From positions 1,364,001-1,428,000 of the forward strand of contig NZ_LR593886.1 of the NCBI RefSeq assembly GCF_901538265.1: a stretch of DNA of 64,000 nt, written 5' to 3'. This document shows, in pieces, positions 29,998-39,671 of this stretch. Below the pieces are notes generated by a model, which made no database searches, was not told the DNA's origin, and saw nothing but the letters and a program-made list of their open reading frames with translations. The translations under genes and the position numbers were made by a program. Numbering within the stretch: position 1 is the first letter of the stretch; each line of letters opens with the position of its first letter. Source of the stretch: Gemmata massiliana. Lineage in GTDB: Bacteria; Planctomycetota; Planctomycetia; Gemmatales; Gemmataceae.

Positions 29998-32652
29998 CTA
30001 CGGCTCGGCGTAAGGAATCCGGTCCGGTGTCTTGGGGGCTTCTACCTTCGGCGCCGGTGCGGTGCCGATGAACCTGTCGATCTTCCAGGGCAACACGGTG
30101 AGGTCGCGGTCACCGGAAACGGTCTGCGTGCCGTTCCCCAGGAACGCGGCTCCCGTCACACTCGCGCCGTGCTTGCGGAACGCGGGAAGCTCTTGCTTCG
30201 CGGCGGACGTGTCCCAGAGACGCAACGTGCGATCTGCCCCACCGGTAAGCACCCAGCGCCCGCCATCTTTGATCGCAACGCTCCGAACACCGCCCTCGTG
30301 CCCGGTGAGCGTGAATCGGGCCTTTTCGTCGCTCAGTTGCCACACGCGGACCGTGCCCGCGTCGTTACCGGCCGCGATCCACTGACCGTCGGGGCTGATC
30401 GCGACCGCGGAAAGTGGGGACGTGAACTTACCGTAGCGCTTGAGTTCGGCGCCGGTGGCGAGGTCGAGCATCACGAGGGCGTTTTCGGTCGCGACCGCCA
30501 CGAACTTCCCGTGCGGGTCCACGGCGAGCGCGGTGACGAGTCCGAGCTTCTCGACACGCCAGCCCTCTTTGCCGTCGGCGACCTTCCAGTACGCCACGGT
30601 ACCGTCGAAGCTCCCGGACACGACCCATTTGCCGTTCGGCACGAACGCGACCGCGCTCACCAGGCTCGTGTGGTCGGTGAACTTCGCGATTTCGAGTCCG
30701 GTCGCCAGATCCCACACGCGGGCCGTGCCGTCCATCCCGCCGGACGCGGCCCATTTACCGTCCGCGGACAGCGCGACCGCCCATACGCTCGCGGTGTGCC
30801 CGACGAACCGCTTGAGGTCGCGCCGGCCCTCCACATCGAAGTAGCGCACGCTCCGGTCGCCGCTCGCAACGATCGCCCGGCGCCCGTCCGGGGTAAACGC
30901 CCACTGATTGGCCGAATCGCCGCGTGCTTCGAGCGGGTCGAGTTCGCCGGTGTTGTCCTTCAGCGTCGGGCCGTTCAAATTGGCTTGATACAGCCCCCCG
31001 AGTTGCATTTCGCGCACGATGTCGCCGAACGCCTGCACCCAGAGTTGCCGGGTGACCGTTCCTCCCGCGCGCAGAGCACCGACGTGCTTCACGAGAAGCT
31101 CCGATTGGCTAATGCGCCCGCGGAATTCGTCGACGGATAGTCCGATTTCGCTCGCTCCCGAGACTAGATCCACGTCTGCTTCGTACTTCTGCGTGATGGT
31201 ACTGACGGCCTCGAACCGGCTCACCTTCGCCCCCGTTTTCGCAACGGCTTCTGCGTACTTCTTCGCGTCCGCTTCCATTAACTTGAGTACCGCGTCCTTG
31301 CCGGGGAACAGTGCCCGGATCACTTCACTCTCTTCGCGCTTAAACGCCTTCGGGTTCTTGCCGAGGTGGTCGAGAACCTGATCCGCTTTCGGGAGAATGC
31401 CGGTCACGTGACACGACATGCACGACACGCCCGCTTCGACCGCGCGGTCCGGGCGCTTCGGGTCGCTCACGATGTTGAGCGGCCCCTTATCGAGCCGCGT
31501 ATTGACAGCGTTTATCAAGTAGTAGGCGTGCAGCCCGTTCGGTAGCGCGAAGATGGCTTCGCCGCCCGCGTGCTGGAACGGGTTCTCCGCGAGTCCGCCC
31601 GGTCCGAGCGGGAACGCGAAAATGTTGCGGCGATCCGGGAGCAGCCCGCCGTTCACGCGATCGACGAGGTTCGCTTGGGGTTCGTCGAAATCGTAGGTGC
31701 GCCAGTACATCCCCTGCGCCGAGTCGTGGCGCTCTAGCACGCGGTTGAAGCGCGAGATCCCGCTACCGTTGAACCCGGCTCGCGTGACGCGCTCCTGCCG
31801 GATGTTCTCCGCGGCATCCACTCGAATCAGTTTCTCCAGTTCCGCGAGGTTCGCGGGGAGTTGAAGCACGTCGTAGTAGAGCGGCGCACGCGACGCGGTG
31901 GCGATGAACCAGTCGGCCCGCAGAAGGGGCTGTTTCGCCGCGGTGCCAACGGCTACCGCCCGTGCGCTCACGGAATCGTCGAGGACGCCGTAGGGGTACT
32001 CTTGCAGAACGCGGTTCCAGATGGTCGCGTCCCACACGAACCAGCGCAAATCGATGCGCAGGATCGTTCGGTTCGCGTCCACTGCGACCGGGTTCACGAT
32101 CTTCGATCCCCACGACAGGCTGTTCACCAGTTTCGCGAGCGCGTTGCGGTACGTTTGCAGTTCCTCGTCCGAGAGGCCCGCGTTGTGGAGGTGCGTGAGC
32201 GTGAAGTACCGCTGAAAACGCCGGGCGCGCCGGTCCAGCGTCTCCAGGTCCGCGAGAACGGCCGCGAACACGTCCGCCTGTGTGATCTGCTTGTGGGCAC
32301 TATCAGTTTCGCCGGTAGGGGCGCCGGCCTCGATCCACTTCTTTAGAATCGCGACTTCCGCAGCGCTCGGGCGCGGGTTCTCGTCGGGCGGCGGCATGGT
32401 GCCGTCGTCCACGCGACGAAACAACCGGCTGCCTTTCGCGTCGTTGGGAACGATCTTCTTGCGCGCGACCAGCTTGCCCAAATCGGTCACGAAGTTCATC
32501 GCGCCCTCGACGCTCCCGTCCTGCCCGTGGCACCGGTAACAGTGCGTCTTCAGTACGGTTTTGGCTTGCTGCGCGAGCAGTTTTGCGTCGTCGGCGCGTG
32601 CGGGCGAAGCGAGCGCGAGAAGTGCCAGGGTCGGCAGGAGAGTTGTGCGCAT
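29998..32652 (-). CDS. Exported planctomycete cytochrome c protein with WD40 repeats
   Basis: The 884-residue protein has a signal peptide (cleavage near 20, SPARA) and an N-terminal cytochrome-c-like domain with CYRCH at 38-42 and DDGTMPPPDENPRPS. A middle part of about 450 residues has a second heme motif CMSCH. The C-terminal 300 residues are WD40-like repeats (SVRYFDVEGRRDLKRFVGHT, WAASGGMDGTARVWDLATG, WVVSGSFDGTVAYWKVADG, WVLTGGADRTLRLWDTS). This combination is common in planctomycetes, where the function is mostly unknown; an outer-cell electron-transfer or polymer-binding role is inferred. It ends convergent to the CDF gene with a one-base gap. Confidence 0.88.
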   Translation of the reverse strand: MRTTLLPTLALLALASPARADDAKLLAQQAKTVLKTHCYRCHGQDGSVEGAMNFVTDLGKLVARKKIVPNDAKGSRLFRRVDDGTMPPPDENPRPSAAEVAILKKWIEAGAPTGETDSAHKQITQADVFAAVLADLETLDRRARRFQRYFTLTHLHNAGLSDEELQTYRNALAKLVNSLSWGSKIVNPVAVDANRTILRIDLRWFVWDATIWNRVLQEYPYGVLDDSVSARAVAVGTAAKQPLLRADWFIATASRAPLYYDVLQLPANLAELEKLIRVDAAENIRQERVTRAGFNGSGISRFNRVLERHDSAQGMYWRTYDFDEPQANLVDRVNGGLLPDRRNIFAFPLGPGGLAENPFQHAGGEAIFALPNGLHAYYLINAVNTRLDKGPLNIVSDPKRPDRAVEAGVSCMSCHVTGILPKADQVLDHLGKNPKAFKREESEVIRALFPGKDAVLKLMEADAKKYAEAVAKTGAKVSRFEAVSTITQKYEADVDLVSGASEIGLSVDEFRGRISQSELLVKHVGALRAGGTVTRQLWVQAFGDIVREMQLGGLYQANLNGPTLKDNTGELDPLEARGDSANQWAFTPDGRRAIVASGDRSVRYFDVEGRRDLKRFVGHTASVWAVALSADGKWAASGGMDGTARVWDLATGLEIAKFTDHTSLVSAVAFVPNGKWVVSGSFDGTVAYWKVADGKEGWRVEKLGLVTALAVDPHGKFVAVATENALVMLDLATGAELKRYGKFTSPLSAVAISPDGQWIAAGNDAGTVRVWQLSDEKARFTLTGHEGGVRSVAIKDGGRWVLTGGADRTLRLWDTSAAKQELPAFRKHGASVTGAAFLGNGTQTVSGDRDLTVLPWKIDRFIGTAPAPKVEAPKTPDRIPYAEP

Positions 32653-32790
32653 GTCGTCTTCCGAGCGTGCGGGACGCGAACCGCCATCTATCCGACGAAT
32701 CAGAACCGATCGGCGATTGCGACACCGCGAATGTAACGCGCGGGTAACGAAAGTGCGATGAGTTGTGGGCGATCAGACTGCGTTCAAAAT

Positions 32791-32815
32791 GGGCCGCTCA
32801 TGGAGTGAGCGGCCC
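32791..32815 (-). terminator. Terminator of mqnD
   Basis: Ten-base arms (32791-32800 and 32806-32815) with a five-base loop are followed on the minus strand by ATTTTG. It lies eight bases after the mqnD stop. Confidence 0.75.
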
Positions 32816-32822
32816 GCGGACG

Positions 32823-33689
32823 TCACTCCACAAATTCCACCGCGACCGGGTTCGGGATGATGCCCGCGCGGTGCGCTTCGCCGAGCAACTTGCGGATCGC
32901 GGCCCGGCCCCGCTCACCGTAATCGAGCGTCCAGTCGTTCACGTACATGCCCACGAACTTGTCCGCGAGCGACACGTCCATGTCGCGGGCGTACTTCAGG
33001 GCGTAATCGAGCGCCTCGCGCCGGTGGTCGAGGGCGTACTGAATACTCTGCTTGATGAGCCGGCTCGTCTCTTTCATGGTGGCCGCGCCGAGATCCTTGC
33101 GAACCACGTTCCCGCCGAGTGGCAGCGGCAGCCCGGTCCGCTCCTGCCACCACACGCCGAGGTCGGTCACGAGGTGCAGCCCCTGGTTCTGGAACGTGAG
33201 CTGCCCCTCGTGAATAATCAAGCCGGCGTCGTATTTCCCGCCCGCAACGGCCGGGATGATCTCGTCGAACGGGATCACGTCATACGTCAGTTTGTCTTGC
33301 GCGCCGATCGACTCGAACAGCAGTTTCAGCGTGAGGAACGCGGTGGTGAGCGTACCCGGGACCGCGATCTTGATACCGGGCAGCTCAGCTACCGCGAACG
33401 GCTTCCGCGCCACCACCATCGGCCCGTACTTGTCGCCCATGCTGCACCCGGTGGGGAGCAGCGCGTACTTGTCGAGCAGGAAACTGTAAGCGTGAATGCT
33501 CACGGCGGTGACTTCGAGTTCGCCCTTCAGCGCGCGGCGGTTGAGCGTCTCGATGTCCTGGAGCTCGTGAACGAACTTGAGATCGCCGGTCGGGATCTTG
33601 TCGTTGGCGAGCGCGTGAAACATGAACGCATCGTCCGGGTCCGGGCTGTGCCCGACGCGGATCACCTTCTGTGTCGTTGCAGTGCTCAT
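32823..33689 (-). CDS. mqnD: 1,4-dihydroxy-6-naphthoate synthase MqnD
   Basis: The 288-residue protein has the MqnD signature: VGHSPDPDDAFMFHALANDK near 12-31, HELQDIETLNRRA, EVTAVSIHAYSFLLDKYALL, GSM-like CSMGDKYGPMVVAR, IAVPGTLTTAFLTL, DAGLIIHEGQLTFQNQGL. MqnD converts cyclic de-hypoxanthine futalosine to 1,4-dihydroxy-6-naphthoate, so the organism probably makes menaquinone by the futalosine pathway. Length fits the family. No other mqn gene is nearby. Confidence 0.92.
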   Translation of the reverse strand: MSTATTQKVIRVGHSPDPDDAFMFHALANDKIPTGDLKFVHELQDIETLNRRALKGELEVTAVSIHAYSFLLDKYALLPTGCSMGDKYGPMVVARKPFAVAELPGIKIAVPGTLTTAFLTLKLLFESIGAQDKLTYDVIPFDEIIPAVAGGKYDAGLIIHEGQLTFQNQGLHLVTDLGVWWQERTGLPLPLGGNVVRKDLGAATMKETSRLIKQSIQYALDHRREALDYALKYARDMDVSLADKFVGMYVNDWTLDYGERGRAAIRKLLGEAHRAGIIPNPVAVEFVE

Positions 33690-33710
33690 GAACGTTCCTT
33701 ACTTAACACG

Positions 33711-33726
33711 CGGGACGCGCGTCCCG
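33711..33726. terminator. Short palindrome with T run upstream of mqnD
   Basis: The perfect 16-base palindrome CGGGACGCGCGTCCCG is followed on the plus strand by TTTCTTTCT. The T run is on the strand opposite to both neighbouring genes (minus strand), so it would end an antisense transcript; on the minus strand it has no T run. Its role is unclear. Confidence 0.35.
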
Positions 33727-33755
33727 TTTCTTTCTAGCTCTATCGCCCCGGTGAA

Positions 33756-34484
33756 TCATTCCAGGGCTTCGGCCGGCCCGCCGGGGGTGAACGCTTCGTC
33801 GGCGGGGCCGGAATAAACGACCCGCCCCTTATCGAGCAGGTGGACCACGTCGGCGATCCGCTTCACGGCCGGGATGTCGTGCGTGACGATGACCATCGCG
33901 ACCTGCAGTTGCTCGTCGTCCGCGAGGTCGTCGATCACGCGCATGACTTCGGCGGCCATTTTCGGGTCCAGCGCACTCGTCGGCTCGTCGAAGAGGATCG
34001 CCGTGGGGTTAACCGCAAGCGCCCGCGCGATCGCAACACGCTGTTGTTGGCCGCCCGAAAGTTGCGCCGGGCGTGCGTCGAACTTCTGCCCCAACCCGAC
34101 GCGGTCCAGCCACTTCTTCGCGGTCGTTTCGGCTTCGGAAGTTGGTTTCCCGAGGGCGTGAATCGGCCCGGCCATCACGTTCTTCAGCACGCTCATGTGC
34201 GGGAACAGGTTGAACTGCTGAAACACCATCCCGACCGTGCGGCGCAGTTCCACCAGCGTCGAGCGGTGAGGCGCCGCACCGCCCACGAGCTTCAGCGAAT
34301 CACCGACCGCGACCTCGCCCTCTTGGAACTCCTCCAAGCCGTTGATGCACCGGAGGAGCGTACTCTTCCCACCGCCGGACGGCCCGACGAGTGCCGCGAC
34401 CTGCCCCCGGCGCACTTCGACGGACGCGCCGTCCAGAATCCGGGCGTCGCCGTGGTATTTCACGATGTTGGAAACGCGAATCAT
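33756..34484 (-). CDS. Polar amino-acid ABC transporter ATPase
   Basis: This 242-residue protein is an ABC ATPase of the GlnQ type: Walker [15 protein letters not shown] (about 33-46), Q-loop [13 protein letters not shown], signature [15 protein letters not shown], Walker [15 protein letters not shown], and switch His in VTHDIP. Its start overlaps the upstream binding-protein/permease gene (ATGA), so the two genes make one two-gene import system. The substrate is probably an amino acid, by family; the exact one is unknown. Confidence 0.93.
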   Translation of the reverse strand: MIRVSNIVKYHGDARILDGASVEVRRGQVAALVGPSGGGKSTLLRCINGLEEFQEGEVAVGDSLKLVGGAAPHRSTLVELRRTVGMVFQQFNLFPHMSVLKNVMAGPIHALGKPTSEAETTAKKWLDRVGLGQKFDARPAQLSGGQQQRVAIARALAVNPTAILFDEPTSALDPKMAAEVMRVIDDLADDEQLQVAMVIVTHDIPAVKRIADVVHLLDKGRVVYSGPADEAFTPGGPAEALE

Positions 34485-36055
34485 CGGTGAACACCTCCGA
34501 CGCTGCCCAGGCGCTTTTCAAGAACGCGCGCGACGATCGCTAGCGGGTAACTCATCACGAGGTACAGCCCGGCGGTGATGAACGCGAGTTGAATGATATA
34601 GTCGCGGTTGAAGTTGTAGAGTTCGTTGTACTTTCGCGTCAGTTCAGTGATGAGGATCACGGAGCACACAGAGGTGTCCTTGAACAGCGCGATGAAGTCG
34701 TTCGTCACGGGCGGGATCACGATCCGCACCGCTTGCGGAACGATCACCACGCGGAGCGCGGTCAGCGGGTTCATCCCGAGTGCGAGCGCCGCTTCCATTT
34801 GCCCCCGCGGGATCGCGAGAAGCCCGGCGCGGTAGTTCTCCGCTTCGTAGGCCGAATAGTTGATCGCCAGCCCGAGTATCCCGGCCTGAATCGGCGTGAG
34901 ATTGAAGCTCACACCAAAGATCTGCTGAACCAGGGGCGGGAGCAGGTAAAACACGAAATACAGTTGCAGCAGCAGTGGCGTGCCGCGCAGAAATTCGACG
35001 TAGAGGCCGAGCGGAATCCGCAGTAAAGCCGGTCCATAAACGCGACCGAGCGCGACCAACATGCCAATCAGCATTGCAATCGGGAACGACGCGGCCGCGA
35101 GGAAAACGGTCATGCCCGCGGCGCGGAGCAATTCCAGGGTCAATTTGCCCCAATCAACTTTCCCCTTCTCGCCTCCGTTTTCTTCTTCGTTCTCGTCTTC
35201 AGACGGAAACGGTGGCGGCCACTGCTGCTCGGTCCAGTAGAGCAACCGTTCCTGGTCCGCGTTCCACAAACCGTACTTCTCGTAAATCGCCTTTAGCGTA
35301 CCGTCCTTGATGCCCTTCTTGATTGCCGCGTTGAGTTGCTCGCGCAGCTCTTTGTCCGCGGGGCGCGTGAGAATGACGTAGAACCCCGCTTTGCGAGGTT
35401 CATCCGCGAGTTTTAGTTCCTTGCCGTTCTTGATGTAATAGAGCGCGGCAGGCGTGTCCTGAACGGTCGCATCGAGTCGCTTCTGTTCAACCAACCCAAT
35501 AACTGTCGCTACGTCCGGATTGATTGCCAAATCGATTTTGTCACCAAATCTCTTACCCTTCATGTACTTGTGAGCGGCGGAACCGCCGAGCACGCCGACG
35601 GAGTTCTTTCGCTTCTTTCCGTCTGCGTCTTGTTCGCGGTTCAGGTCACTCCACCCCGAGATGTTCTCCGCGCTGTCTTTGTGAATGATGAGGCCGAGCT
35701 TGTAGACGTAGTACGGCACCGTGGACGGGTACTTCTTCTCCAGATCCTCGGTGAGTTCGTAACCGTTCAGAACGATATCGATGCCGTCGTCGCTAGCCGG
35801 TTTACCAAGCAACTCGGGCAGCTTGTCCCAGTCGCCGGTAACCATCTTGCTGGTCCGGCCGATTTCTTTCGCGAGGTACTCCGCGAGTTCCACCTCGAAC
35901 CCGACGAACGTATCACCGTCCTTATAAACGTAAGGCGCGCCGCCGGTCGGGTCGGTGCCCCAGCGCAGCTCCTTTTTGTCTTTTTTCTCCTGACTGAGCA
36001 CCGGCGGAGCGAGGACCAGCACCGCGACGGCGACGAGCAACCAGCGTGGATTCAC
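34481..36055 (-). CDS. Amino-acid ABC transporter with fused substrate-binding protein and permease
   Basis: The 524-residue protein begins with a signal peptide, then a periplasmic binding domain (about 28-268: GGAPYVYKDGDTFVGFEVEL, DGIDIVLNGYELTEDLEKK, VGVLGGSAAHKYMKG). After a charged linker there is a permease domain (about 305-515) with EFLRGTPLLLQLYFVFYL, LAINYSAYEAENYRAGL and MEAALALGMNPLTALRVVIVPQA, the EAA-type loop. Binding protein and permease are fused, so the ATPase next door completes the system. Such fusions are known in some bacteria. Confidence 0.9.
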   Translation of the reverse strand: MNPRWLLVAVAVLVLAPPVLSQEKKDKKELRWGTDPTGGAPYVYKDGDTFVGFEVELAEYLAKEIGRTSKMVTGDWDKLPELLGKPASDDGIDIVLNGYELTEDLEKKYPSTVPYYVYKLGLIIHKDSAENISGWSDLNREQDADGKKRKNSVGVLGGSAAHKYMKGKRFGDKIDLAINPDVATVIGLVEQKRLDATVQDTPAALYYIKNGKELKLADEPRKAGFYVILTRPADKELREQLNAAIKKGIKDGTLKAIYEKYGLWNADQERLLYWTEQQWPPPFPSEDENEEENGGEKGKVDWGKLTLELLRAAGMTVFLAAASFPIAMLIGMLVALGRVYGPALLRIPLGLYVEFLRGTPLLLQLYFVFYLLPPLVQQIFGVSFNLTPIQAGILGLAINYSAYEAENYRAGLLAIPRGQMEAALALGMNPLTALRVVIVPQAVRIVIPPVTNDFIALFKDTSVCSVILITELTRKYNELYNFNRDYIIQLAFITAGLYLVMSYPLAIVARVLEKRLGSVGGVHR

Positions 36056-36137
36056 CTTGGCGGACCTCCTGTGGGTGAAAGCTCGATTCAGAGTGGTATA
36101 GCAGCGCCCTCCGAAGGGGCACCACTAAACTTGTGGT

Positions 36138-38720
36138 ATGCCGAAGGACACACTCCCGATCGATGACGCGCTACCCGAATTACTCGCCGCGCTCCGCGCG
36201 AACGGGGCCGCGGTGTTGCGTGCCCCCACCGGCGCCGGCAAAACCACCCGGGTGCCGCCCGCGGTCGTGGAAAGTGGGCTCGCGGGGACCGGTCTCGTGC
36301 TGATGCTCGAGCCGCGCCGCGTGGCCGCGCGGGCTGCGGCGCGGCGCATGGCGATCGAGCACGGGGCACCGATCGGCGATGTGTTCGGCTACCAGGTGCG
36401 GTTCGATCGCAAAGCCAGCGCGCGCACGCGGGTACTCGTTGTCACCCCGGGCGTGCTGCTCCGCCGGCTCATCGACGACCCGTTCTTGGACGGAATCGCG
36501 TGCGTCGTATTCGATGAATTTCACGAACGCGGTCTGGAAGCCGATCTCGCGCTCGGAATGGTGCGTCTCATTCGAGAGAACGTGCGACCGGAATTAAAAG
36601 TCATTGTGATGTCCGCAACCGTGGACCCGCTGGCGGTGTCCACGTACTTCGGCGGATGCCCGGTCGTGGACAGCGCGGGGCGCACGTTCCCGGTGGACGT
36701 GAAGTACCGCCCGCGCCGCACCGATACGCCCGTGCCGCTCGCGGTCGCCGACGCGGTCCGGGACGTGCTCGCCGAGCGCGACGGCGACGTGCTCGCGTTC
36801 CTGCCCGGGCTGCGCGAGATCGGCCAAGCCGCCGACCATCTCGAGACGTTCGCACGAGAGCAAGGCATTGCCGTACTGCCGCTTCACGGCGACCTCCCGC
36901 CCGAACAACAGGACCGCGCGCTTCAGCAACTCGATCAACGGAAAATCGTCCTTGCAACGAACGTCGCAGAAACGTCTGTAACAGTAGCCGGCGTAACCGC
37001 GGTGGTCGATTCGGGCCTCGCGCGGCAAATGGAGTTCGCACCGGACGTCGGCATGGACCGGCTCCGGCTCGTTCCCATTTCGCGCGCGTCGGCCGATCAG
37101 CGTGCGGGCCGCGCGGGTCGTACCGCCCCAGGTGTGTGCGTCCGTTTGTGGGACGAGCCGAGCCACCGCGGGCGCCCGGAACAGACCGTGCCCGAAATCA
37201 AGCGCGTCGACTTGTGTGGCGCGGCACTTCAACTGGCCGCGCTCGGTGAGCGCGACGTGCGCAAGTTCCCGTGGCTCGATGCACCGACTGAAGAGGCCGT
37301 GCAGCAAGCGCTTCGCTTACTCGAACAACTCGAACTGCTGAACGCCGACGGGCTGACACCGCTCGGCGAAGCCGCGGCCGCGCTCCCGGTTCACCCGCGA
37401 CTCGGCCGGCTCCTGCTCGAAGGTCAGCGCCTGGGCTGCGCTCCTCGCGCCGCACTCGCGGCCGCGCTCCTCTCGGAACGTGACCCGTTCCTGCGAGAGT
37501 TCGACAGCGGCCCGCCCGTCCGAAGAGCCCCGCCCACAGTGTCGGACGTGCTGGACCGCGTGGAGGCACTCGAAGCGTTCGAGCGTGGAGGACGGCTCGA
37601 TGGCCCGCTCGGGCGCCTGCACCGCGGCGGCGCGCACGGTGTGTTGGAAGTGCGGAATCAGTTGGCGCGGTTGATACGACCTAACCCCCCAACCCCCTTC
37701 CCTAAGAAGGAAGGGGGCTTTGAAGCCCCTCCCTTTTTAGGGGAGGGGTTGGGGAGAGGTTCTGACGATGCCCTCCTTCGCTGTGTCTTCACCGCGTACC
37801 CGGACCGGCTCGCGCGTCGGCGCGAACCCGGGAGCACAAAAGCGCTCACCGTGGGCGGACGCGGTGTGCGGCTCGCGCAAACGAGTGGCGTGAGCGAACC
37901 GGAACTGTTCGTGTGCGTCGACGTTGATGCTGGGGGCGCGGATTCGTTCGTGCGGCTCGCGTCCGGCGTGGAACGCGAATGGCTGCCATCGGACCGAATA
38001 GCAATACGGATCGAAGTAACTTTTGACGATAAGACGGAGCGACTAGCGGCGCGAAAGGTAACGCGCTTCGACGACCTCGTTCTGGACGAAACGAACGCGC
38101 ACATCGCCGACGAATCCGAAGCCGCAAGTGTGCTCGCCGCTGCCGCCGCGGAGCGCCTGGAGAAAGTGCTGCCACCGCCCGACTCTGCTGCGGGAGCATT
38201 TCGTACTCGCGTGCGGTGCCTGCGTGCGTGGGTACCCGAACTGGAACTCCCCGCGTTTGAGGCGGCCGACCTTCACGACGCGCTCGAAACCCTGTGCCGC
38301 AACCGGCGGTCACTCGCGGACGTGCGCAACGGTGCTTGGTTAGAGTTCCTCAAGGCGCAGTTAACGTACCAGCAACTCCAAACAGTGGAGAGCGAAGCTC
38401 CCGAGCGAATCGAAGTGCCGAGCGGCAGTCACATTCAAATCGAGTACGCGGAGGGACGCCCACCTGTACTCGCGGCGCGAATCCAGGAAATGTTCGGCCT
38501 GACGGAAACGCCGCGCGTCGCCCGCGGGCGCGTGAAAGTGCTGCTCCACTTACTCGCCCCGAACTATCGCCCGCAACAGGTCACGGACGACCTCGCGAGC
38601 TTCTGGAAGAACGGCTACCCGATCGTGCGGAAGGAGCTGCGTGCGCGCTACCCGAAGCACAGTTGGCCCGACGACCCGCTCACCGCAGAAGCCATTCGCG
38701 GGGCTCGGAAGAGAACTTAA
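36138..38720 (+). CDS. hrpB: ATP-dependent DEAH-type helicase HrpB
   Basis: The 860-residue protein has the HrpB motifs: Walker A RAPTGAGKTTRVP (28-40), VLMLEPRRVAARAAARR, DEFH box VVFDEFHERGLEADLALGM, motif III VIVMSATVDPLAVS, and motifs V/VI ILATNVAETSVTVAGVTAVV and RAGRAGRTAPGVCVRLW. The C-terminal half has the HrpB-specific domain ending in YRPQQVTDDLASFWKNGYP, VRKELRARYPKHSWPDDPL. A segment of about 29 residues near 514-542 is encoded by a palindromic repeat (see separate entry) and keeps the frame. The 3' end reaches into another repeat. Confidence 0.9.
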   Translation: MPKDTLPIDDALPELLAALRANGAAVLRAPTGAGKTTRVPPAVVESGLAGTGLVLMLEPRRVAARAAARRMAIEHGAPIGDVFGYQVRFDRKASARTRVLVVTPGVLLRRLIDDPFLDGIACVVFDEFHERGLEADLALGMVRLIRENVRPELKVIVMSATVDPLAVSTYFGGCPVVDSAGRTFPVDVKYRPRRTDTPVPLAVADAVRDVLAERDGDVLAFLPGLREIGQAADHLETFAREQGIAVLPLHGDLPPEQQDRALQQLDQRKIVLATNVAETSVTVAGVTAVVDSGLARQMEFAPDVGMDRLRLVPISRASADQRAGRAGRTAPGVCVRLWDEPSHRGRPEQTVPEIKRVDLCGAALQLAALGERDVRKFPWLDAPTEEAVQQALRLLEQLELLNADGLTPLGEAAAALPVHPRLGRLLLEGQRLGCAPRAALAAALLSERDPFLREFDSGPPVRRAPPTVSDVLDRVEALEAFERGGRLDGPLGRLHRGGAHGVLEVRNQLARLIRPNPPTPFPKKEGGFEAPPFLGEGLGRGSDDALLRCVFTAYPDRLARRREPGSTKALTVGGRGVRLAQTSGVSEPELFVCVDVDAGGADSFVRLASGVEREWLPSDRIAIRIEVTFDDKTERLAARKVTRFDDLVLDETNAHIADESEAASVLAAAAAERLEKVLPPPDSAAGAFRTRVRCLRAWVPELELPAFEAADLHDALETLCRNRRSLADVRNGAWLEFLKAQLTYQQLQTVESEAPERIEVPSGSHIQIEYAEGRPPVLAARIQEMFGLTETPRVARGRVKVLLHLLAPNYRPQQVTDDLASFWKNGYPIVRKELRARYPKHSWPDDPLTAEAIRGARKRT
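37677..37765. repeat. Palindromic repeat inserted in-frame in hrpB
   Basis: This roughly 89-bp element has C-rich (CTAACCCCCCAACCCCC) and G-rich (GGGGTTGGGGAGAGGTT) ends that are complementary, with inner stems around AAGGAAGGGGGC and CCCCTCCCTTTTTAG. It encodes a Pro/Gly-rich peptide (PNPPTPFPKKEGG, then LGEGLGRG) in hrpB. Related peptides are known to me from other bacterial genomes as translated dispersed repeats. The flanking protein sequence reads through normally. Confidence 0.8.
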
Positions 38721-38755
38721 CCGCGGATCAACGCTGATAACACGGATCGAGACAG
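38719..38755. repeat. Half copy of the CGCGGAT repeat at the hrpB 3' end
   Basis: AACCGCGGATCAACGCTGAT begins here and continues as ACACGGATCGAGACAGG, matching the left outer arm of the long palindrome at 45512-45658 with a few changes. The hrpB stop codon lies in its first bases. The following gap up to 39048 holds no gene; it contains GGCCACGAAAAGGCACAAG-type text and other repeat-like fragments. Confidence 0.7.
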
Positions 38756-39047
38756 GAGAAACGAAGACGGATTGGCCACGAAAAGGCACAAGTGGCACAA
38801 AAAGCGAGCAGAAGCAGAGGGCAGGCTCGAAACCCTGGCGGGTTGCCGCGGGCGAAGATACCCGAACGTGAATTGTCGCATAACCCTGGCTGTTTGTCGC
38901 TGTTACGCCTTGTTACATTGGCCCGGCCCCGCCCTTTCCGCTTGCCGTTGCGCGACGAGCGCCGATACCATGCGATGGTGCCTTCTCTGTCTCCCGGCAT
39001 TTCGCCAATCGGTTCGGGGTCGGTCGTCGTCTAGTTGGTAGGAGGAT

Positions 39048-39671
39048 ATGGCCAAACCCGGCGCGCCCCCGATTTCGCGGCCGATCGCGGGCTCGGACCC
39101 CGCCCCGGACGCGCCCGTCGTTCCGCCCGAACCGGCGGACCGCCCCAGCGACGACACGCTCGTGGCCACCTTCAACCAGGTACGCGACGAACTCGTGAGT
39201 ACCCTACTGTACCTGCTCGGGAACGCCGACGACGCGCAGGACGCGGCCCAGGAAGCGTTCCTCAAGTGCTGGCGGGCGCGCAGCTCGGTGCCCGACGTGC
39301 AGAACCTGCGCGCGTGGATCTTCCGCGTGGGGCTGAACGCCGCCAAGGACTTCCAGCGCAGCGCGTGGAACCGCAAGAGCCGCCCGCTCCCAGAGGACGA
39401 CGTGATGCTGCCGACGCGGGACGAAGCGCCGGGCCGGGGCGCCGAGGACCAGGAAGCCCTCGATCGGCTCCGCCAGGCGATCGCCCAGTTGCGCCAGGAC
39501 GAAAAAGAAGTGTTCCTGCTGCGACAAAACGGCGATCTCACTTACGAGCAGATCGCTGAAATCCGGAGCGCGCCCGTGGGCACCGTGAAGACCCAGATGC
39601 GCACCGCTCTCATTAAACTCCGCAAGGTGCTCAATCCGGCCGGGGCTACTGAGGAAGAGCCATGTTCGTGA
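39048..39671 (+). CDS. ECF-type RNA polymerase sigma factor
   Basis: GTAGGAGG precedes ATG 39048. The 207-residue protein has a Pro-rich start, region 2 (VRDELVSTLLYLLGNADDAQ, DAAQEAFLKCWRARSS, NLRAWIFRVGLNAAKDFQR), and region 4 (QLRQDEKEVFLLRQNGDLTY, EQIAEIRSAPVGTVKTQMRT). It stands upstream of a large zinc-finger anti-sigma-like protein at 40295, so the two are probably a sigma/anti-sigma pair. The gene between them is small and exported. Confidence 0.92.
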   Translation: MAKPGAPPISRPIAGSDPAPDAPVVPPEPADRPSDDTLVATFNQVRDELVSTLLYLLGNADDAQDAAQEAFLKCWRARSSVPDVQNLRAWIFRVGLNAAKDFQRSAWNRKSRPLPEDDVMLPTRDEAPGRGAEDQEALDRLRQAIAQLRQDEKEVFLLRQNGDLTYEQIAEIRSAPVGTVKTQMRTALIKLRKVLNPAGATEEEPCS

